From Lentisphaeria bacterium (lineage in GTDB: Bacteria > Verrucomicrobiota > Lentisphaeria > Victivallales > Victivallaceae): 33,117 nucleotides of DNA. Positions 1-7,830 of this stretch are shown one piece after another. Made by a program: the position numbers and the translations under genes. The notes under the pieces are model-generated. The model worked only from the letters and a program-made list of their open reading frames with translations. It was not told the DNA's origin and ran no database searches. Position 1 is the stretch's first letter. Each line of letters opens with the position of its first letter. The stretch is taken from positions 1 to 33,117 of the forward strand of contig JAFVQX010000066.1 in the NCBI GenBank assembly GCA_017504585.1, in the 5' to 3' direction.

Positions 1-19
1 CAGAAAATTTACTGCTCAT
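1..19 (-). CDS. 5' end of an unidentified gene (partial)
   Basis: On the minus strand an ATG at 19-17 follows a good Shine-Dalgarno sequence (GAGGTAAA, 30-23). It opens a frame reading M-S-S-K-F-S before the window ends. It lies about 40 bases beyond the stop of the 313-residue gene on the same strand, so it is probably the next gene of the cstA transcript. Nothing can be said about its function. The call rests only on the RBS plus start codon and the position. Confidence 0.45.
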
Positions 20-57
20 AGTTTACCTCATTATTTTTCTTGAATCTTGATCGACCT

Positions 58-999
58 TTACTTCCGTCTGGCTCGCGGCGGGCGGGTGAACCGCACTTTG
101 TTGTTGCTTTTGAGCTTGACCCCGTTGGCAAAAAGTACGCAGTTAAGTGCCGCATGACCGATGTTCTGCACCAAATGCAAGCGGCTTTCGCTGCTGCACT
201 CCTGCAAAGCGGGGTTGACCACCACTTTAACGCTTTTATCGGGCATTATATACCACAGCCCCCAGCCGTCGGGGATCTCTTTTTCGGAGAGCATATTTTC
301 GGGTACTGCCATGACCAGATAGTCTGCCACGTAGGCACGGGCAAGCTGTTCCATACGCGTACCCTTATACAAACTCTGCTGCAAAGAGTTTATCCGGCGG
401 CAGAGTTTGTGATACTCTTTGTTGGTACTGCGGCTGTAATCAAAGGTGCGGAACTCATCAAAAAGTTCTTCTTCCACCCACAGATCCGGTTCTTCAACGC
501 GGATAGACTGCTCCATAACAGTCCGCTTTTCCCGCAGCTCCGACAACTCTTCCAGCATTGCCCCCCGCCCGGCACTTTCGGGCAGACACTGTTTGCGATC
601 AGTATAAACATCCACCACCAGAGTCCGCTCCAGGTGATTGATCCTTTTGCGGTAGCAGGAGTAATACGCCGCCACATCGGCCTGAAACTTCCGCAACCGG
701 CAAGGCACTTGCAATGCCGCTCCTGCCGCTCCGCTCTGGGCAAGATATGCCAAAGCAGCTTGCAGCAAAGCAAAGCGGTCAAGTTTGCGATTGTCTTCAA
801 CGGCAGGAGTTTCCGGAAGCGTTTCCACCACAGGCTCCGGAACAGCATCCGGAGTTGCCGCATTTTCAGCTGAAAGCTCCACCGGTTCAGCCGCTTCAAG
901 CAAATCAGAAAGATTTGCTTCAACCGTTTCGTTGACCGGAGCGGCAGCTACCGGAGCATCGAAGTCAAAAAAGAGTTGTTTGTCGGAAGATTTTTTCAT
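58..999 (-). CDS. Unrecognised 313-residue protein with acidic N-terminal linker
   Basis: I do not recognise the family. Residues 1-70 are Ala/Glu/Pro-rich and acidic and look disordered. From about residue 85 the protein becomes basic and helical (CRLRKFQADVAAYYSCYRKR), with a charged stretch likely to form a coiled coil around 145-200. The last third contains YVADYLVMAVPENM, then PDGWGLWYIMPDKSVKVVV. This is faintly like the closing strands of small PD-(D/E)XK nuclease-type proteins, where a 'PdgwGL..v' strand precedes a basic C-terminus, but no catalytic D...ExK set is evident. The tail is very basic (RFTRPPRARRK), consistent with nucleic-acid binding. There is no signal peptide or membrane segment. 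It starts 10 bases after the stop of the cstA-like gene with no obvious SD, so translation may depend on coupling. Coding potential is supported by uninterrupted length and composition; the function is unknown. Confidence 0.75.
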   Translation of the reverse strand: MKKSSDKQLFFDFDAPVAAAPVNETVEANLSDLLEAAEPVELSAENAATPDAVPEPVVETLPETPAVEDNRKLDRFALLQAALAYLAQSGAAGAALQVPCRLRKFQADVAAYYSCYRKRINHLERTLVVDVYTDRKQCLPESAGRGAMLEELSELREKRTVMEQSIRVEEPDLWVEEELFDEFRTFDYSRSTNKEYHKLCRRINSLQQSLYKGTRMEQLARAYVADYLVMAVPENMLSEKEIPDGWGLWYIMPDKSVKVVVNPALQECSSESRLHLVQNIGHAALNCVLFANGVKLKSNNKVRFTRPPRARRK

Positions 1000-1009
1000 A
1001 GTTCAAAAC

Positions 1010-2458
1010 TTATTTTTTTGCCAGTTTATCGCCGTGGATCCAAACCGCAACCGAGGTTGCCGCCGCAATGATCACCGACAGCACATAAGCAGTATTCAGT
1101 TCCAGACCAAATCCGGCAGGACCGCCGTGATCCGGCGATATCCACAATATGTAGCAAGCTACGATAAAGAGCATGAAAGCCCCCGGAACCAAAGCGATCA
1201 ACCGCCACCAGCCTTTTTGAGCAAGGTAAACCGCCCCTGACAGCAATGTGGTGACCGCCAGAACCTGATTGCCCCACGAGAAATAGTTCCAGAGGATATT
1301 GAAGCTCTTGGCATCTTTATTGCTCCAGTAGAGCAAAACCGCCACCAGGAGCAGCATGACGCAGCAGAGGATCAAACGGTTGCGGACGGGTTTCTGATCG
1401 ATATGCAGCATTTCCGCCAAAGCCATACGGGTACTGCGCAGAGCCGTATCGCCGGAAGTGATTGCCAGCACGATCACCCCGGCAATGGTGATATTGCCCG
1501 CCACGCTGCCGAGAAAGTGTTCAGTTATATAGCCCAGCACTTTAGCCGGGGCCAGCATCATGTAATGGGGGTACATGTTATAGATCGCCATACCGGCACC
1601 CGCCCAGATCATACCGATGATACCTTCGGCAACCATCATGCCGTAAAAGGTACTGCGCGCCTGCCGTTCAGTGAGCATGGTGCGTGCCACAATGGGCGAC
1701 TGGGTGGCGTGGAACCCGGAAATGATACCGCAGGCAATAGTTACAAAAAGCATGGGCAGAATGGGCTGATTTTTTTCGGCAGTAAACTTGGCAAGTTTAA
1801 AGGCAAAACCTTCCTGCATAATGGAGGGATCCTTGATCCCGGCAATCAGCAAAGCTCCGAAAATGGCAATAGAACTGACGATCAGCAAACCGCCGAAAAC
1901 CGGATAGATACGCCCGATGATCTTATCCACCGGGAACATGGCTGCCGCCACATAGTATATGGTGATCGCCACCACAGCGTACCAGAAGCAGTCGCTCTTG
2001 GTCATGGCGTCGACCAGACTGGCAGGAATATTCACAAACACCGCCACCACCAGCAGCAGCAATACCACCATGAACCACGAAAAGATGTTGTAATATACTT
2101 TGCCCAGATTGTCCTGAACCAGCGTAGTGAGGTTGGCTCCATCTTTCCGCAAAGACATCATCCCGGCGATCATATCATGGGTAGCTCCCGCAATCAGGTT
2201 CCCGATGGGCAGAATGATAAAGACAATGGAGCCGAATTTGATCCCCAAAATGACCCCGATCACCGGGCCCACCCCGGCAATGTTCAGAAGCTGGATCAGC
2301 ATATTTTTCCAATGGGGCAAGACCACAAAGTCCACGCCGTCAGGTTTTTTGACCGCCGGGGTTTCCCGGTCATCAGGCCCCAAAACCTTTTCCACAAGTT
2401 TACCGTAAGTAAAATACCCCGCGATCAACACGGCGATACCGGCTAAAAAGAGCAACAT
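1010..2458 (-). CDS. cstA: CstA-family (carbon starvation protein) peptide/pyruvate-type transporter, short form
   Basis: This is a polytopic inner-membrane protein of 482 residues with about 12-13 hydrophobic segments. The CstA core is readable: LLNIAGVGPVIGVILGIKFG near residue 57, GATHDMIAGMMSLRKDGANL near 91, and SGFHATQSPIVARTM near 248. Family members import peptides (E. coli CstA) or pyruvate (BtsT) during nutrient limitation. This protein is the short type of about 480 residues, lacking the long C-terminal region of the ~700-residue E. coli proteins. The ATG at 2458 is preceded by AAGGGAT and about 50 bases further up by a TTGCAA-N16-TATATT promoter. It heads a minus-strand transcript with the 313-residue unknown protein. 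The family is clear; the exact substrate cannot be read. Confidence 0.88.
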   Translation of the reverse strand: MLLFLAGIAVLIAGYFTYGKLVEKVLGPDDRETPAVKKPDGVDFVVLPHWKNMLIQLLNIAGVGPVIGVILGIKFGSIVFIILPIGNLIAGATHDMIAGMMSLRKDGANLTTLVQDNLGKVYYNIFSWFMVVLLLLVVAVFVNIPASLVDAMTKSDCFWYAVVAITIYYVAAAMFPVDKIIGRIYPVFGGLLIVSSIAIFGALLIAGIKDPSIMQEGFAFKLAKFTAEKNQPILPMLFVTIACGIISGFHATQSPIVARTMLTERQARSTFYGMMVAEGIIGMIWAGAGMAIYNMYPHYMMLAPAKVLGYITEHFLGSVAGNITIAGVIVLAITSGDTALRSTRMALAEMLHIDQKPVRNRLILCCVMLLLVAVLLYWSNKDAKSFNILWNYFSWGNQVLAVTTLLSGAVYLAQKGWWRLIALVPGAFMLFIVACYILWISPDHGGPAGFGLELNTAYVLSVIIAAATSVAVWIHGDKLAKK

Positions 2459-2508
2459 AGTTCATCCCTTTATGTAAAATGTTGATATTTAAAAGTATTA
2501 TCATATAA

Positions 2509-2536
2509 AATATACCACGATTCAACACGATTGCAA
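2509..2536 (-). promoter_or_regulatory. Promoter of the cstA-like gene
   Basis: On the minus strand TTGCAA (2536-2531), 16 bases, then TATATT (2514-2509). It is divergent from the promoter of the DMT transporter and gives a leader of about 45 nt before the ATG at 2458. Confidence 0.6.
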
Positions 2537-2567
2537 GTATATAAGGCATGAAAAACTCTCCTTTACA

Positions 2568-2596
2568 TTGGGAATACGCATTTGTTGTGCTATATT
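2568..2596 (+). promoter_or_regulatory. Promoter of the DMT transporter gene
   Basis: TTGGGA (2568-2573), 17 bases, TATATT (2591-2596). The predicted transcription start near 2603 leaves a leader of only about 16 nt before the SD and ATG at 2619. It also rules out the longer reading frame that would begin at 2568 inside the promoter. Confidence 0.6.
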
Positions 2597-2618
2597 AAAA
2601 TCAAGTGAGGTGAATTTT

Positions 2619-3509
2619 ATGGTGATCGAAAACTTTCTTATCCCCACGCTGGCATCTTCTTTGCTGCTGGGTTTTTACGATATTTGCAAGAAACGGGCGG
2701 TGCTGGATAACCCGGTGGCACCCACGCTTTTTTACTCCAACTTGTGCGGCAGCGTATTTTTTGTGATCGCACTCTTTTTGAGCAACAGGATCGCGGCGGC
2801 GGCAAATTGCACAGCGTTGGAGTGGTGGCTGATTTTCGCCAAAGCCGCTTTAGTAGGCTTCAGCTGGGCGTGTGTATATTACGCTATGCGGGAATTGCCG
2901 ATTTCCATAGCCTCGCCGGTGCGGGCGTCGGCACCTTTGTGGGTCTTTATCATGTGGTTGATCTTCTATGGCGAGATCCCCACGCTACTGCAAGCAGTCG
3001 CCATGATATTGATTTTTGGTGGATATCTGATTTTTGCTCTGGCGGGAAAACTGGAAAATATTGATTTCAAACGCCACAAAGGCATCCATGCTCTGGCATT
3101 GGGCACTCTGTTAGGGGCGGCATCGGCGATTTACGATAAATATTTGTTGAATACTTTGCACATAGATCCTAATGTGGTGCAGTTTTACTTTGCCGTGAAT
3201 TTGGTATTGGTGCTGGGGGCAAACTATCTGGTGTGTACGGCGGTCAAAAAAGATAACGCCAAAAAATTTCACTGGCATTGGAGCGTGGCGGCTACGGGGA
3301 TACTGCTTATAGCTGCCGATTTCTGCTACTTTTACGCCGTAAGTCTGCCGGAAGTGCATATATCCATAATTTCGCTGGTGCGGCGAAGCAACTGCATAGT
3401 AAGTTTTGCCCTGGGAGCGTTCATCTTCCGGGAAAAATATTTGGCAAAGAAGTTTGCCGCCCTGCTGCTCATACTGCTGGGAGTATTGCTGCTGGCATTG
3501 CATAAATAA
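2619..3509 (+). CDS. EamA/DMT-superfamily transporter
   Basis: This is a 296-residue inner-membrane protein with about ten hydrophobic helices in two repeats, the usual size and build of EamA (DUF6) drug/metabolite exporters. The second half has the characteristic pattern of a helix with internal gly/ala, a short loop and a final LLLILLGVLLLAL helix. The hydrophobic N-terminus (MVIENFLIPTLASSLLLGFYD) begins directly in the first helix. The start at 2619 was chosen because AGTGAGGTGA lies 5-14 bases upstream and a well-formed promoter occupies 2568-2596. Upstream-frame residues would therefore be untranscribed. The gene stands alone and converges on the operon ending at 3897. Substrate is not predictable; members export amino acids, nucleosides or other small metabolites. 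Confidence 0.85.
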   Translation: MVIENFLIPTLASSLLLGFYDICKKRAVLDNPVAPTLFYSNLCGSVFFVIALFLSNRIAAAANCTALEWWLIFAKAALVGFSWACVYYAMRELPISIASPVRASAPLWVFIMWLIFYGEIPTLLQAVAMILIFGGYLIFALAGKLENIDFKRHKGIHALALGTLLGAASAIYDKYLLNTLHIDPNVVQFYFAVNLVLVLGANYLVCTAVKKDNAKKFHWHWSVAATGILLIAADFCYFYAVSLPEVHISIISLVRRSNCIVSFALGAFIFREKYLAKKFAALLLILLGVLLLALHK

Positions 3510-3711
3510 GCGTGTTACCCCGCTTGCACTACTACCGCATACGCGGGCAATAGTATAGATGGCGGCTGGGGAAATATGAGAATGTATGGGAGATTGCCGC
3601 CAACAGTAACAACCGGCAATATTTCACCGTTTATTTACCGTTATTTACCGTTATTTTCCGTTCTGTTGCCATCAACCGTCTTGCCGGGCTTGCCCCGCCC
3701 ACCGGCGACAA

Positions 3712-3756
3712 GACTCGTCCGACCTGTCCGACCTGTCCGACCTGTCCGACCTGTCC
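3712..3756. repeat. Tandem 9-bp repeat GACCTGTCC
   Basis: Four exact head-to-tail copies (3721, 3730, 3739, 3748) follow one degenerate copy (GACTCGTCC, 3712). The complementary strand carries regularly spaced GG pairs (GGACAGGTC), which could form a two-layer G-quadruplex. Copy number is likely to vary between strains, as is usual for such short perfect arrays. Confidence 0.9.
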
Positions 3757-3772
3757 GACAAACCGCTGCCAG

Positions 3773-3892
3773 CAAGCAAAAGCCCGAGCAAAGGTTGAGA
3801 TTTTGGCAAGCCGCACACGAGGGAGTGTACCCCGGTACTCGACCGAATGGGCGGTGCAGTCAAGGTCTCAAGATTTGCCGGGCTTTTGCTTG
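3773..3892 (-). terminator. Long inverted repeat just past the secreted-protein stop; possible terminator or mRNA 3' stabiliser
   Basis: The left arm 3773-3800 begins CAAGCAAAAGCCCG and the right arm 3866-3892 ends CGGGCTTTTGCTTG. Further matching blocks are GCAAA/TTTGC and TTGAGA/TCTCAA, giving about 25 pairs over 27-28 positions with a 65-base loop. On the minus strand the stem begins only five bases after the TGA at 3899-3897. There is no clean U-run, so simple Rho-independent termination is uncertain. It may instead protect the 3' end of the operon mRNA or be an integral part of repeat element A. Confidence 0.5.
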
Positions 3893-3896
3893 CGTT

Positions 3897-5750
3897 TCAT
3901 GGGCGCAATATGTAGGCGTGCACCTCAAACGGCTCAAAGTTGATCACGGCCTTGTTGCCCTTTAACCACACTTTGTCGTTGCGATCGATGTTGTCGATCA
4001 TAAAGCGGGGCAGCTTGGGCAGATTTATTTCAAAATTTGCCTTTACCGGGGTACGCATATTGTTGACCGCCAGCAATAGATAGCTGCCGTCGGTGCGGTG
4101 CTTGCGCAAGCAGTAAGTTACATCCGGCACGATATCGCCCACTTCCTGATAAACGCCGTCTTCGGTGGCATCCACTTCCCGGACACGGTTTTTGAAGCGT
4201 TTGAGATAGTCTGCGGTGGCTTTGTCCCGGTCACTGGAAACCAGTTCATCATACCATTCACCGAGGAAATACTCTTTAAGTTTGTGAACTTCTTTCATCG
4301 CCGGGAAGATGACGAATTTGCGGTATTCATCGCTGCACCGCTGCAAACGCCAGCCGTGGATGCCCATTACGCCCCGGGTAATGGGGGCAAACATCACATA
4401 AAGCTGTTCTTTGATGGTGTAACCGATATGCCCTTTCCGCAAATCGTACATGGGGGGCATGAAAATAGCACTTTTGCCGTTACCGGCGGCACGGACGGCT
4501 GCTACTTGCATGGCGGCATCGTAGTTAACCCGGTACAACGGTGGCTCGAACTCTTTCATACCGGCAAGTTTGTGGGGATAAGTATTGGCGATCAATACAT
4601 CATAGAGTTCAGTAGTATTGGAATAGCTGGGTCCCCAGGCGATAATAGGCATCATCTGGGCGTTGGGGTGATATTTTTTGACCACATCTTTAGTCCACCC
4701 GAGCCAGCTTACCATATATTCGCACAGACCTTTATCCTGGCGTTTTTCCCAGTCGTGCTTCAGATTTTTTTCGTAATACTTCCAAACGCAGTTTTCCGGT
4801 TCATCCATAGTGTAACCGATCACATTGGGGTAAGTCGCCAGCTTTTTAGCGGCTTCGGCAAGAACTTTTTTACGCAGTTCCAGAGCTTTGCCGACGGCAG
4901 GAGAAAGCATAGTGTTCATGCCGAAGCCCTTCGCACCGGATTCATCCAGCATCAGATTGGCACTGAAACCCACCAGAATTGCCACATCTTTGAAGCGTGG
5001 ATCGTTTTTCATCTTGTCCAAAGCCGCAAAAATTGCCGGTTGCCCGTGAGTGGCATACGCCTTTTTGTAACCGCTTATTGGGGTGTGTTCCGGCGGCAGA
5101 TAAACAGAGCCAAAGTCGGTAAAGTTGCCCCCGGCTTCGATAAAACGATCATCCATAGTGCCGAACTGACCGTTTTTGCCAACTTCAAAAGTATCGTAAG
5201 CCCCCAGCGGGAAGAAGGGTTTGCCTTTGAACATCACCGGCGGAATGGGTTTAAGGCGGGTTTTCTTCGCCTTTTTTCCGGCAACTGAAGCGGCGGCAGC
5301 AGCAGTTTCAAACTTGATGTTGCTGATTTCAAAAACATAATCTTTTTGCGGATTTTTTACTGAAATACGCAGTTCGGCAGGGGGTTTGTTGCCCAATGCG
5401 GCAAATTTCAGATTTACCGCCTTATCCGGTGAAAGCATATTGTTGAAATAGCCGCCTTTGATGGCATTGCTGTCGGGCTTGACCGATCCCAGAGTGATCC
5501 CGCTGGTGATTTTTCCTGCGGGGGAGAGCTTTTTAAAGGTAAAAGCCACTTTGGCATCTTGCCAAACCGTGCCTTGGGGTACGCCAATGCGGATCTGGGG
5601 CCAGCCTTTACCGGCTTTGACGCTGAATTTATACACCCCGGGGGCAGTTTTTTCGACTTGGGCAGGGCCGCTGGCATAGACTTTCAAGTCACTTGCCGAC
5701 ACGCCCAACGCAGTTACGGCAGCAAAAACCGCCAACAAAAGTTTTTTCAT
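3897..5750 (-). CDS. Secreted TIM-barrel glycoside-hydrolase-like protein
   Basis: 617 residues with a clear signal peptide (MKKLLLAVFAAVTALGVSA, likely cut near residue 19). Residues ~20-150 form a beta-rich, carbohydrate-binding-like domain. An Ala/Lys linker at 150-165 follows. From ~168 to ~500 the sequence looks like a (beta/alpha)8 barrel of the large clan of GH-A-like hydrolases: FKGKPFFPLGAY opening strand, YPNVIGYTMDEPEN (~308-320) with an acidic pair at a strand end, then IIAWGPSY and GVMGIHGW. The C-terminal ~550-617 is a beta-sandwich ending FEPFEVHAYILRP. The family cannot be named, and the acid/base and nucleophile assignment is inference. The start follows AAGGAGAG. It is the third gene of a regulator-pseudopilin-hydrolase operon, 49 bases after the pseudopilin, so it is probably induced by a glycan-derived signal and exported to the periplasm or surface. 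Confidence 0.82.
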   Translation of the reverse strand: MKKLLLAVFAAVTALGVSASDLKVYASGPAQVEKTAPGVYKFSVKAGKGWPQIRIGVPQGTVWQDAKVAFTFKKLSPAGKITSGITLGSVKPDSNAIKGGYFNNMLSPDKAVNLKFAALGNKPPAELRISVKNPQKDYVFEISNIKFETAAAAASVAGKKAKKTRLKPIPPVMFKGKPFFPLGAYDTFEVGKNGQFGTMDDRFIEAGGNFTDFGSVYLPPEHTPISGYKKAYATHGQPAIFAALDKMKNDPRFKDVAILVGFSANLMLDESGAKGFGMNTMLSPAVGKALELRKKVLAEAAKKLATYPNVIGYTMDEPENCVWKYYEKNLKHDWEKRQDKGLCEYMVSWLGWTKDVVKKYHPNAQMMPIIAWGPSYSNTTELYDVLIANTYPHKLAGMKEFEPPLYRVNYDAAMQVAAVRAAGNGKSAIFMPPMYDLRKGHIGYTIKEQLYVMFAPITRGVMGIHGWRLQRCSDEYRKFVIFPAMKEVHKLKEYFLGEWYDELVSSDRDKATADYLKRFKNRVREVDATEDGVYQEVGDIVPDVTYCLRKHRTDGSYLLLAVNNMRTPVKANFEINLPKLPRFMIDNIDRNDKVWLKGNKAVINFEPFEVHAYILRP

Positions 5751-5799
5751 AGTACTCTCCTTTTTTATGTTTTTAATAATATATATTATTTACTGACAA

Positions 5800-6528
5800 T
5801 CACTTGCGGATTTTATCCTCTTCCAGAAAGTCGGTCATCTGACCAAACTTGGTAATTTTCGTATCCAACGCTGCGGTCATGATGTGGCTGGTCACATCCC
5901 CCGCCAGACGGCAGGCCCGCACGCTGAAATCCGGGTGGTTGGCAGCAGGCTTGGCACGTCCCTGATCGCTGGACATGGCAGAAGTGTATTCTATGGCAAT
6001 GGATACATCCGGGTCGCTGGTGCCGATCACTTCCCGTGCCCGTTGGAAGTTCCACCATTTGCCTTTCCAGGTGTTCCAGGAAGTTGCCCCTTTGTGCATG
6101 GGGCCGCTGTGCAAAGACATGTAACTGGGGTAAGCAGAGCCGGATGACTGATTGATGATCTGAAAGTTGGAATTATCTGAAGGACACCGGTAAACGCGTT
6201 CAATGGAATTGATATCGTATTTGCTGTTGCCGGGGAAATATTCGCCCTCCAGAAGTTTCATTTGCGATTCAGTACCGTCAGCACAGCGGGCACATGTTTC
6301 ATTGCCGAGTTTAGATCCCGAACTGAAAGCGATAACATCTTTGTTATCTCCGGCATACATCTGCACCGCCAACCCGATCTGCTTGAGCTTGCCGGTACAG
6401 TTGGCTTGTTTGCTCCGTTCCCGGGCGGCAGAAAGTGCCGGTAAAAGCATTGCCGCTAAAATAGCGATAATGGCGATTACAACCAAAAGTTCGATCAATG
6501 TAAAATGTTTCCTGTTTATCCTGTCCAT
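5800..6528 (-). CDS. Pseudopilin-like protein with type IV prepilin N-terminus
   Basis: 242 residues. The N-terminus is the textbook prepilin helix, [20 protein letters not shown] (residues 8-27), with the conserved Glu at position 5 of the mature protein. The next helix, [25 protein letters not shown], is typical of the very abundant pseudopilins of Lentisphaerae and Planctomycetes (DUF1559-like). The residue before the expected cleavage site is His rather than the canonical Gly. The globular part (60-242) has five Cys (79, 82, 115, 206 and the earlier 44), including a CARC pair, and no recognisable enzyme motif. A strong SD (AAGGAGG) precedes the ATG. It lies 15 bases after the regulator gene and 49 before the secreted hydrolase, so all three are likely co-transcribed. 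A surface scaffold or secretion-adaptor role for the hydrolase is a guess from this pairing. Confidence 0.88.
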   Translation of the reverse strand: MDRINRKHFTLIELLVVIAIIAILAAMLLPALSAARERSKQANCTGKLKQIGLAVQMYAGDNKDVIAFSSGSKLGNETCARCADGTESQMKLLEGEYFPGNSKYDINSIERVYRCPSDNSNFQIINQSSGSAYPSYMSLHSGPMHKGATSWNTWKGKWWNFQRAREVIGTSDPDVSIAIEYTSAMSSDQGRAKPAANHPDFSVRACRLAGDVTSHIMTAALDTKITKFGQMTDFLEEDKIRK

Positions 6529-6543
6529 ATCAACCTCCTTGAC

Positions 6544-7632
6544 TTATTTATTATGATCAAATTTTATCTTTTTTAATGATTTGTTGAATAAAATCTCGCA
6601 ATGCTGTTTTATGCCCCGGCACGGTGCGTTGGGGTGCAATCTGCTGAACATCAGAAGTTCCCACGCTTTGTTACCCAGTTTTTCCAGCGAGCGTAAAGTG
6701 TATGCACCAAAACTGCCGACATCTTCATCGGACTGGTGCGTCATATATATCAGCAGTATTCTGTCAGGAGCGATCCCGTGCTGTTGCAGATTTTCTGCAA
6801 TTACACTCTTTGCCTTGCGGCAGCCGCACCAGATAACATCCGGCAGATGCTTTAAGGTCAGCAGATATTCCACATATTTTTTTACATTGCAATATAATTC
6901 TCCGGCATTTTCCGGCATCTTGTGGTAAAACAATAAGTAACTCTTTTTTGCTGCTTCAAAATCTTCCACGATCTGCCAATGGTTGTCCGGCAATTTCCGG
7001 AAATCACTTTCGGAGGCACTCGAACTGCCACTACCGAAAAAAGCCAGATATCTTGCTCCGCGGTTGACCAGATAGCCTGTAACATCATCAAAAAGCTCAA
7101 GGTGGTTCCAATCCACCCAGTTTATATCCACGCCCATAGCGGGGCGGTTGACAGAAACAAAACTTATATTGTTTGCTTTAAGGTAATTACCAGCTTCCAC
7201 GGAAAATGTGCTGTTGGTAAAGATCACGCTGTCTTTGGCGGTCAAATCACACTTTTTAAGAGTTGCCAGAACATTTTCTTTTTTAGCTACTTGCCAATCC
7301 ACAAGAAAATCATATTTAAGAATATTAGCGGCAATGGTTTGAGTTATGCGGTCATTAACATGATTTTCCGGAGCCGTGGGCGTAATAAGCACTATTCTTG
7401 CTTTGTCAGCTGATTTGTCAAAAGCATTTGCACAAATCAGCGTACCGGTGGGTGTTGGTTCAATAATGCCGCTGATTTTAAGCTGCTGAAAAACCTTGTG
7501 CAATGTGCGGCTGGAAACTTGAAACTCCTCCATAAGTTCCCGCCGGGGCGGCAGACGGTGGGTGTAAACCTTGCGGGCAATGCGGTCTTTTACTGTATCG
7601 CAAATCGCCTGATATTTGTTGTTTACACTCAT
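6544..7632 (-). CDS. GntR-type transcriptional regulator with LacI-like sensor domain
   Basis: 362 residues. Residues 1-70 form a GntR winged helix-turn-helix: YQAICDTVKDRIARKVY, LPPRRELMEEFQVSSRTLHKVFQQL and the wing SGIIEPTPTGT. From ~78 (KARIVLITPTAPENHVNDRI) onward is a periplasmic-binding-protein-like fold as in LacI/GalR and AraR-type regulators, with the usual 'vDWNHLELFDDVTGYLVNRGARYLAFFGSG' subdomain hinge. Such proteins bind sugars and derepress adjacent genes. It is first in the operon with the pseudopilin and the secreted TIM-barrel protein, so autoregulation and control of both are likely. A consensus promoter and SD (CGGAGG) lie just upstream. The ligand is unknown but probably a saccharide released by the cognate hydrolase. 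Confidence 0.88.
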   Translation of the reverse strand: MSVNNKYQAICDTVKDRIARKVYTHRLPPRRELMEEFQVSSRTLHKVFQQLKISGIIEPTPTGTLICANAFDKSADKARIVLITPTAPENHVNDRITQTIAANILKYDFLVDWQVAKKENVLATLKKCDLTAKDSVIFTNSTFSVEAGNYLKANNISFVSVNRPAMGVDINWVDWNHLELFDDVTGYLVNRGARYLAFFGSGSSSASESDFRKLPDNHWQIVEDFEAAKKSYLLFYHKMPENAGELYCNVKKYVEYLLTLKHLPDVIWCGCRKAKSVIAENLQQHGIAPDRILLIYMTHQSDEDVGSFGAYTLRSLEKLGNKAWELLMFSRLHPNAPCRGIKQHCEILFNKSLKKIKFDHNK

Positions 7633-7656
7633 ATAAAACCTCCGTATTTCAACGAT

Positions 7657-7685
7657 ATTTTACCATGATTTTTCAGTATTGTCAA
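7657..7685 (-). promoter_or_regulatory. Promoter of the regulator-pseudopilin-hydrolase operon
   Basis: On the minus strand a perfect TTGACA (7685-7680), 17 bases, and TAAAAT (7662-7657). It is the closest match to the bacterial sigma70 consensus in the window. It sits 24 bases before the start codon, leaving a short leader with the SD CGGAGG. Confidence 0.7.
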
Positions 7686-7830
7686 GAGTGGTTTCCGGCA
7701 AGTTTATGGCTGCAAGTGTAAGCCACTTAAAAATAATAACCGCAGCCGGAGTAAACCACATGCAGTTGTAAGACAAACACCTGCTTGCCGCGGCGTAGTG
7801 TAACGAAGCCGGGTTTGCCGCGCGATAGAT

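Larger units (their letters stand above)
3535..3892. repeat. Mosaic intergenic repeat element A
   Basis: This fills the 387-base gap between two convergent genes; no gene is credible here. In order it holds: the 14-mer CCGCATACGCGGGC (3535-3548); three 10-bp units TTATTTACCG (3631-3660, last unit degenerate); the 15-mer GTTGCCATCAACCGT (3665-3679); four perfect 9-bp units GACCTGTCC (3721-3756) preceded by one degenerate unit (GACTCGTCC, 3712-3720); and a long imperfect inverted repeat, arms 3773-3800 and 3866-3892. The same 15-mer (same orientation) and 14-mer (inverted) recur in element B at 7993-8007 and 8011-8024. The open frames crossing the 9-mers on both strands (VRP/VGQ/SDR repeats) are by-products of the tandem array. 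Confidence 0.8.

Noticed and set aside
3712-3756. CRISPR-like array in element A
   Set aside because: The 9-bp units are directly contiguous with no spacers, and no cas genes are present; it is a short tandem repeat.
3576-3965. ORF with VRPVRPVRP repeat in element A
   Set aside because: Translation of the 9-bp array; runs into the antisense of the secreted hydrolase, with no RBS.
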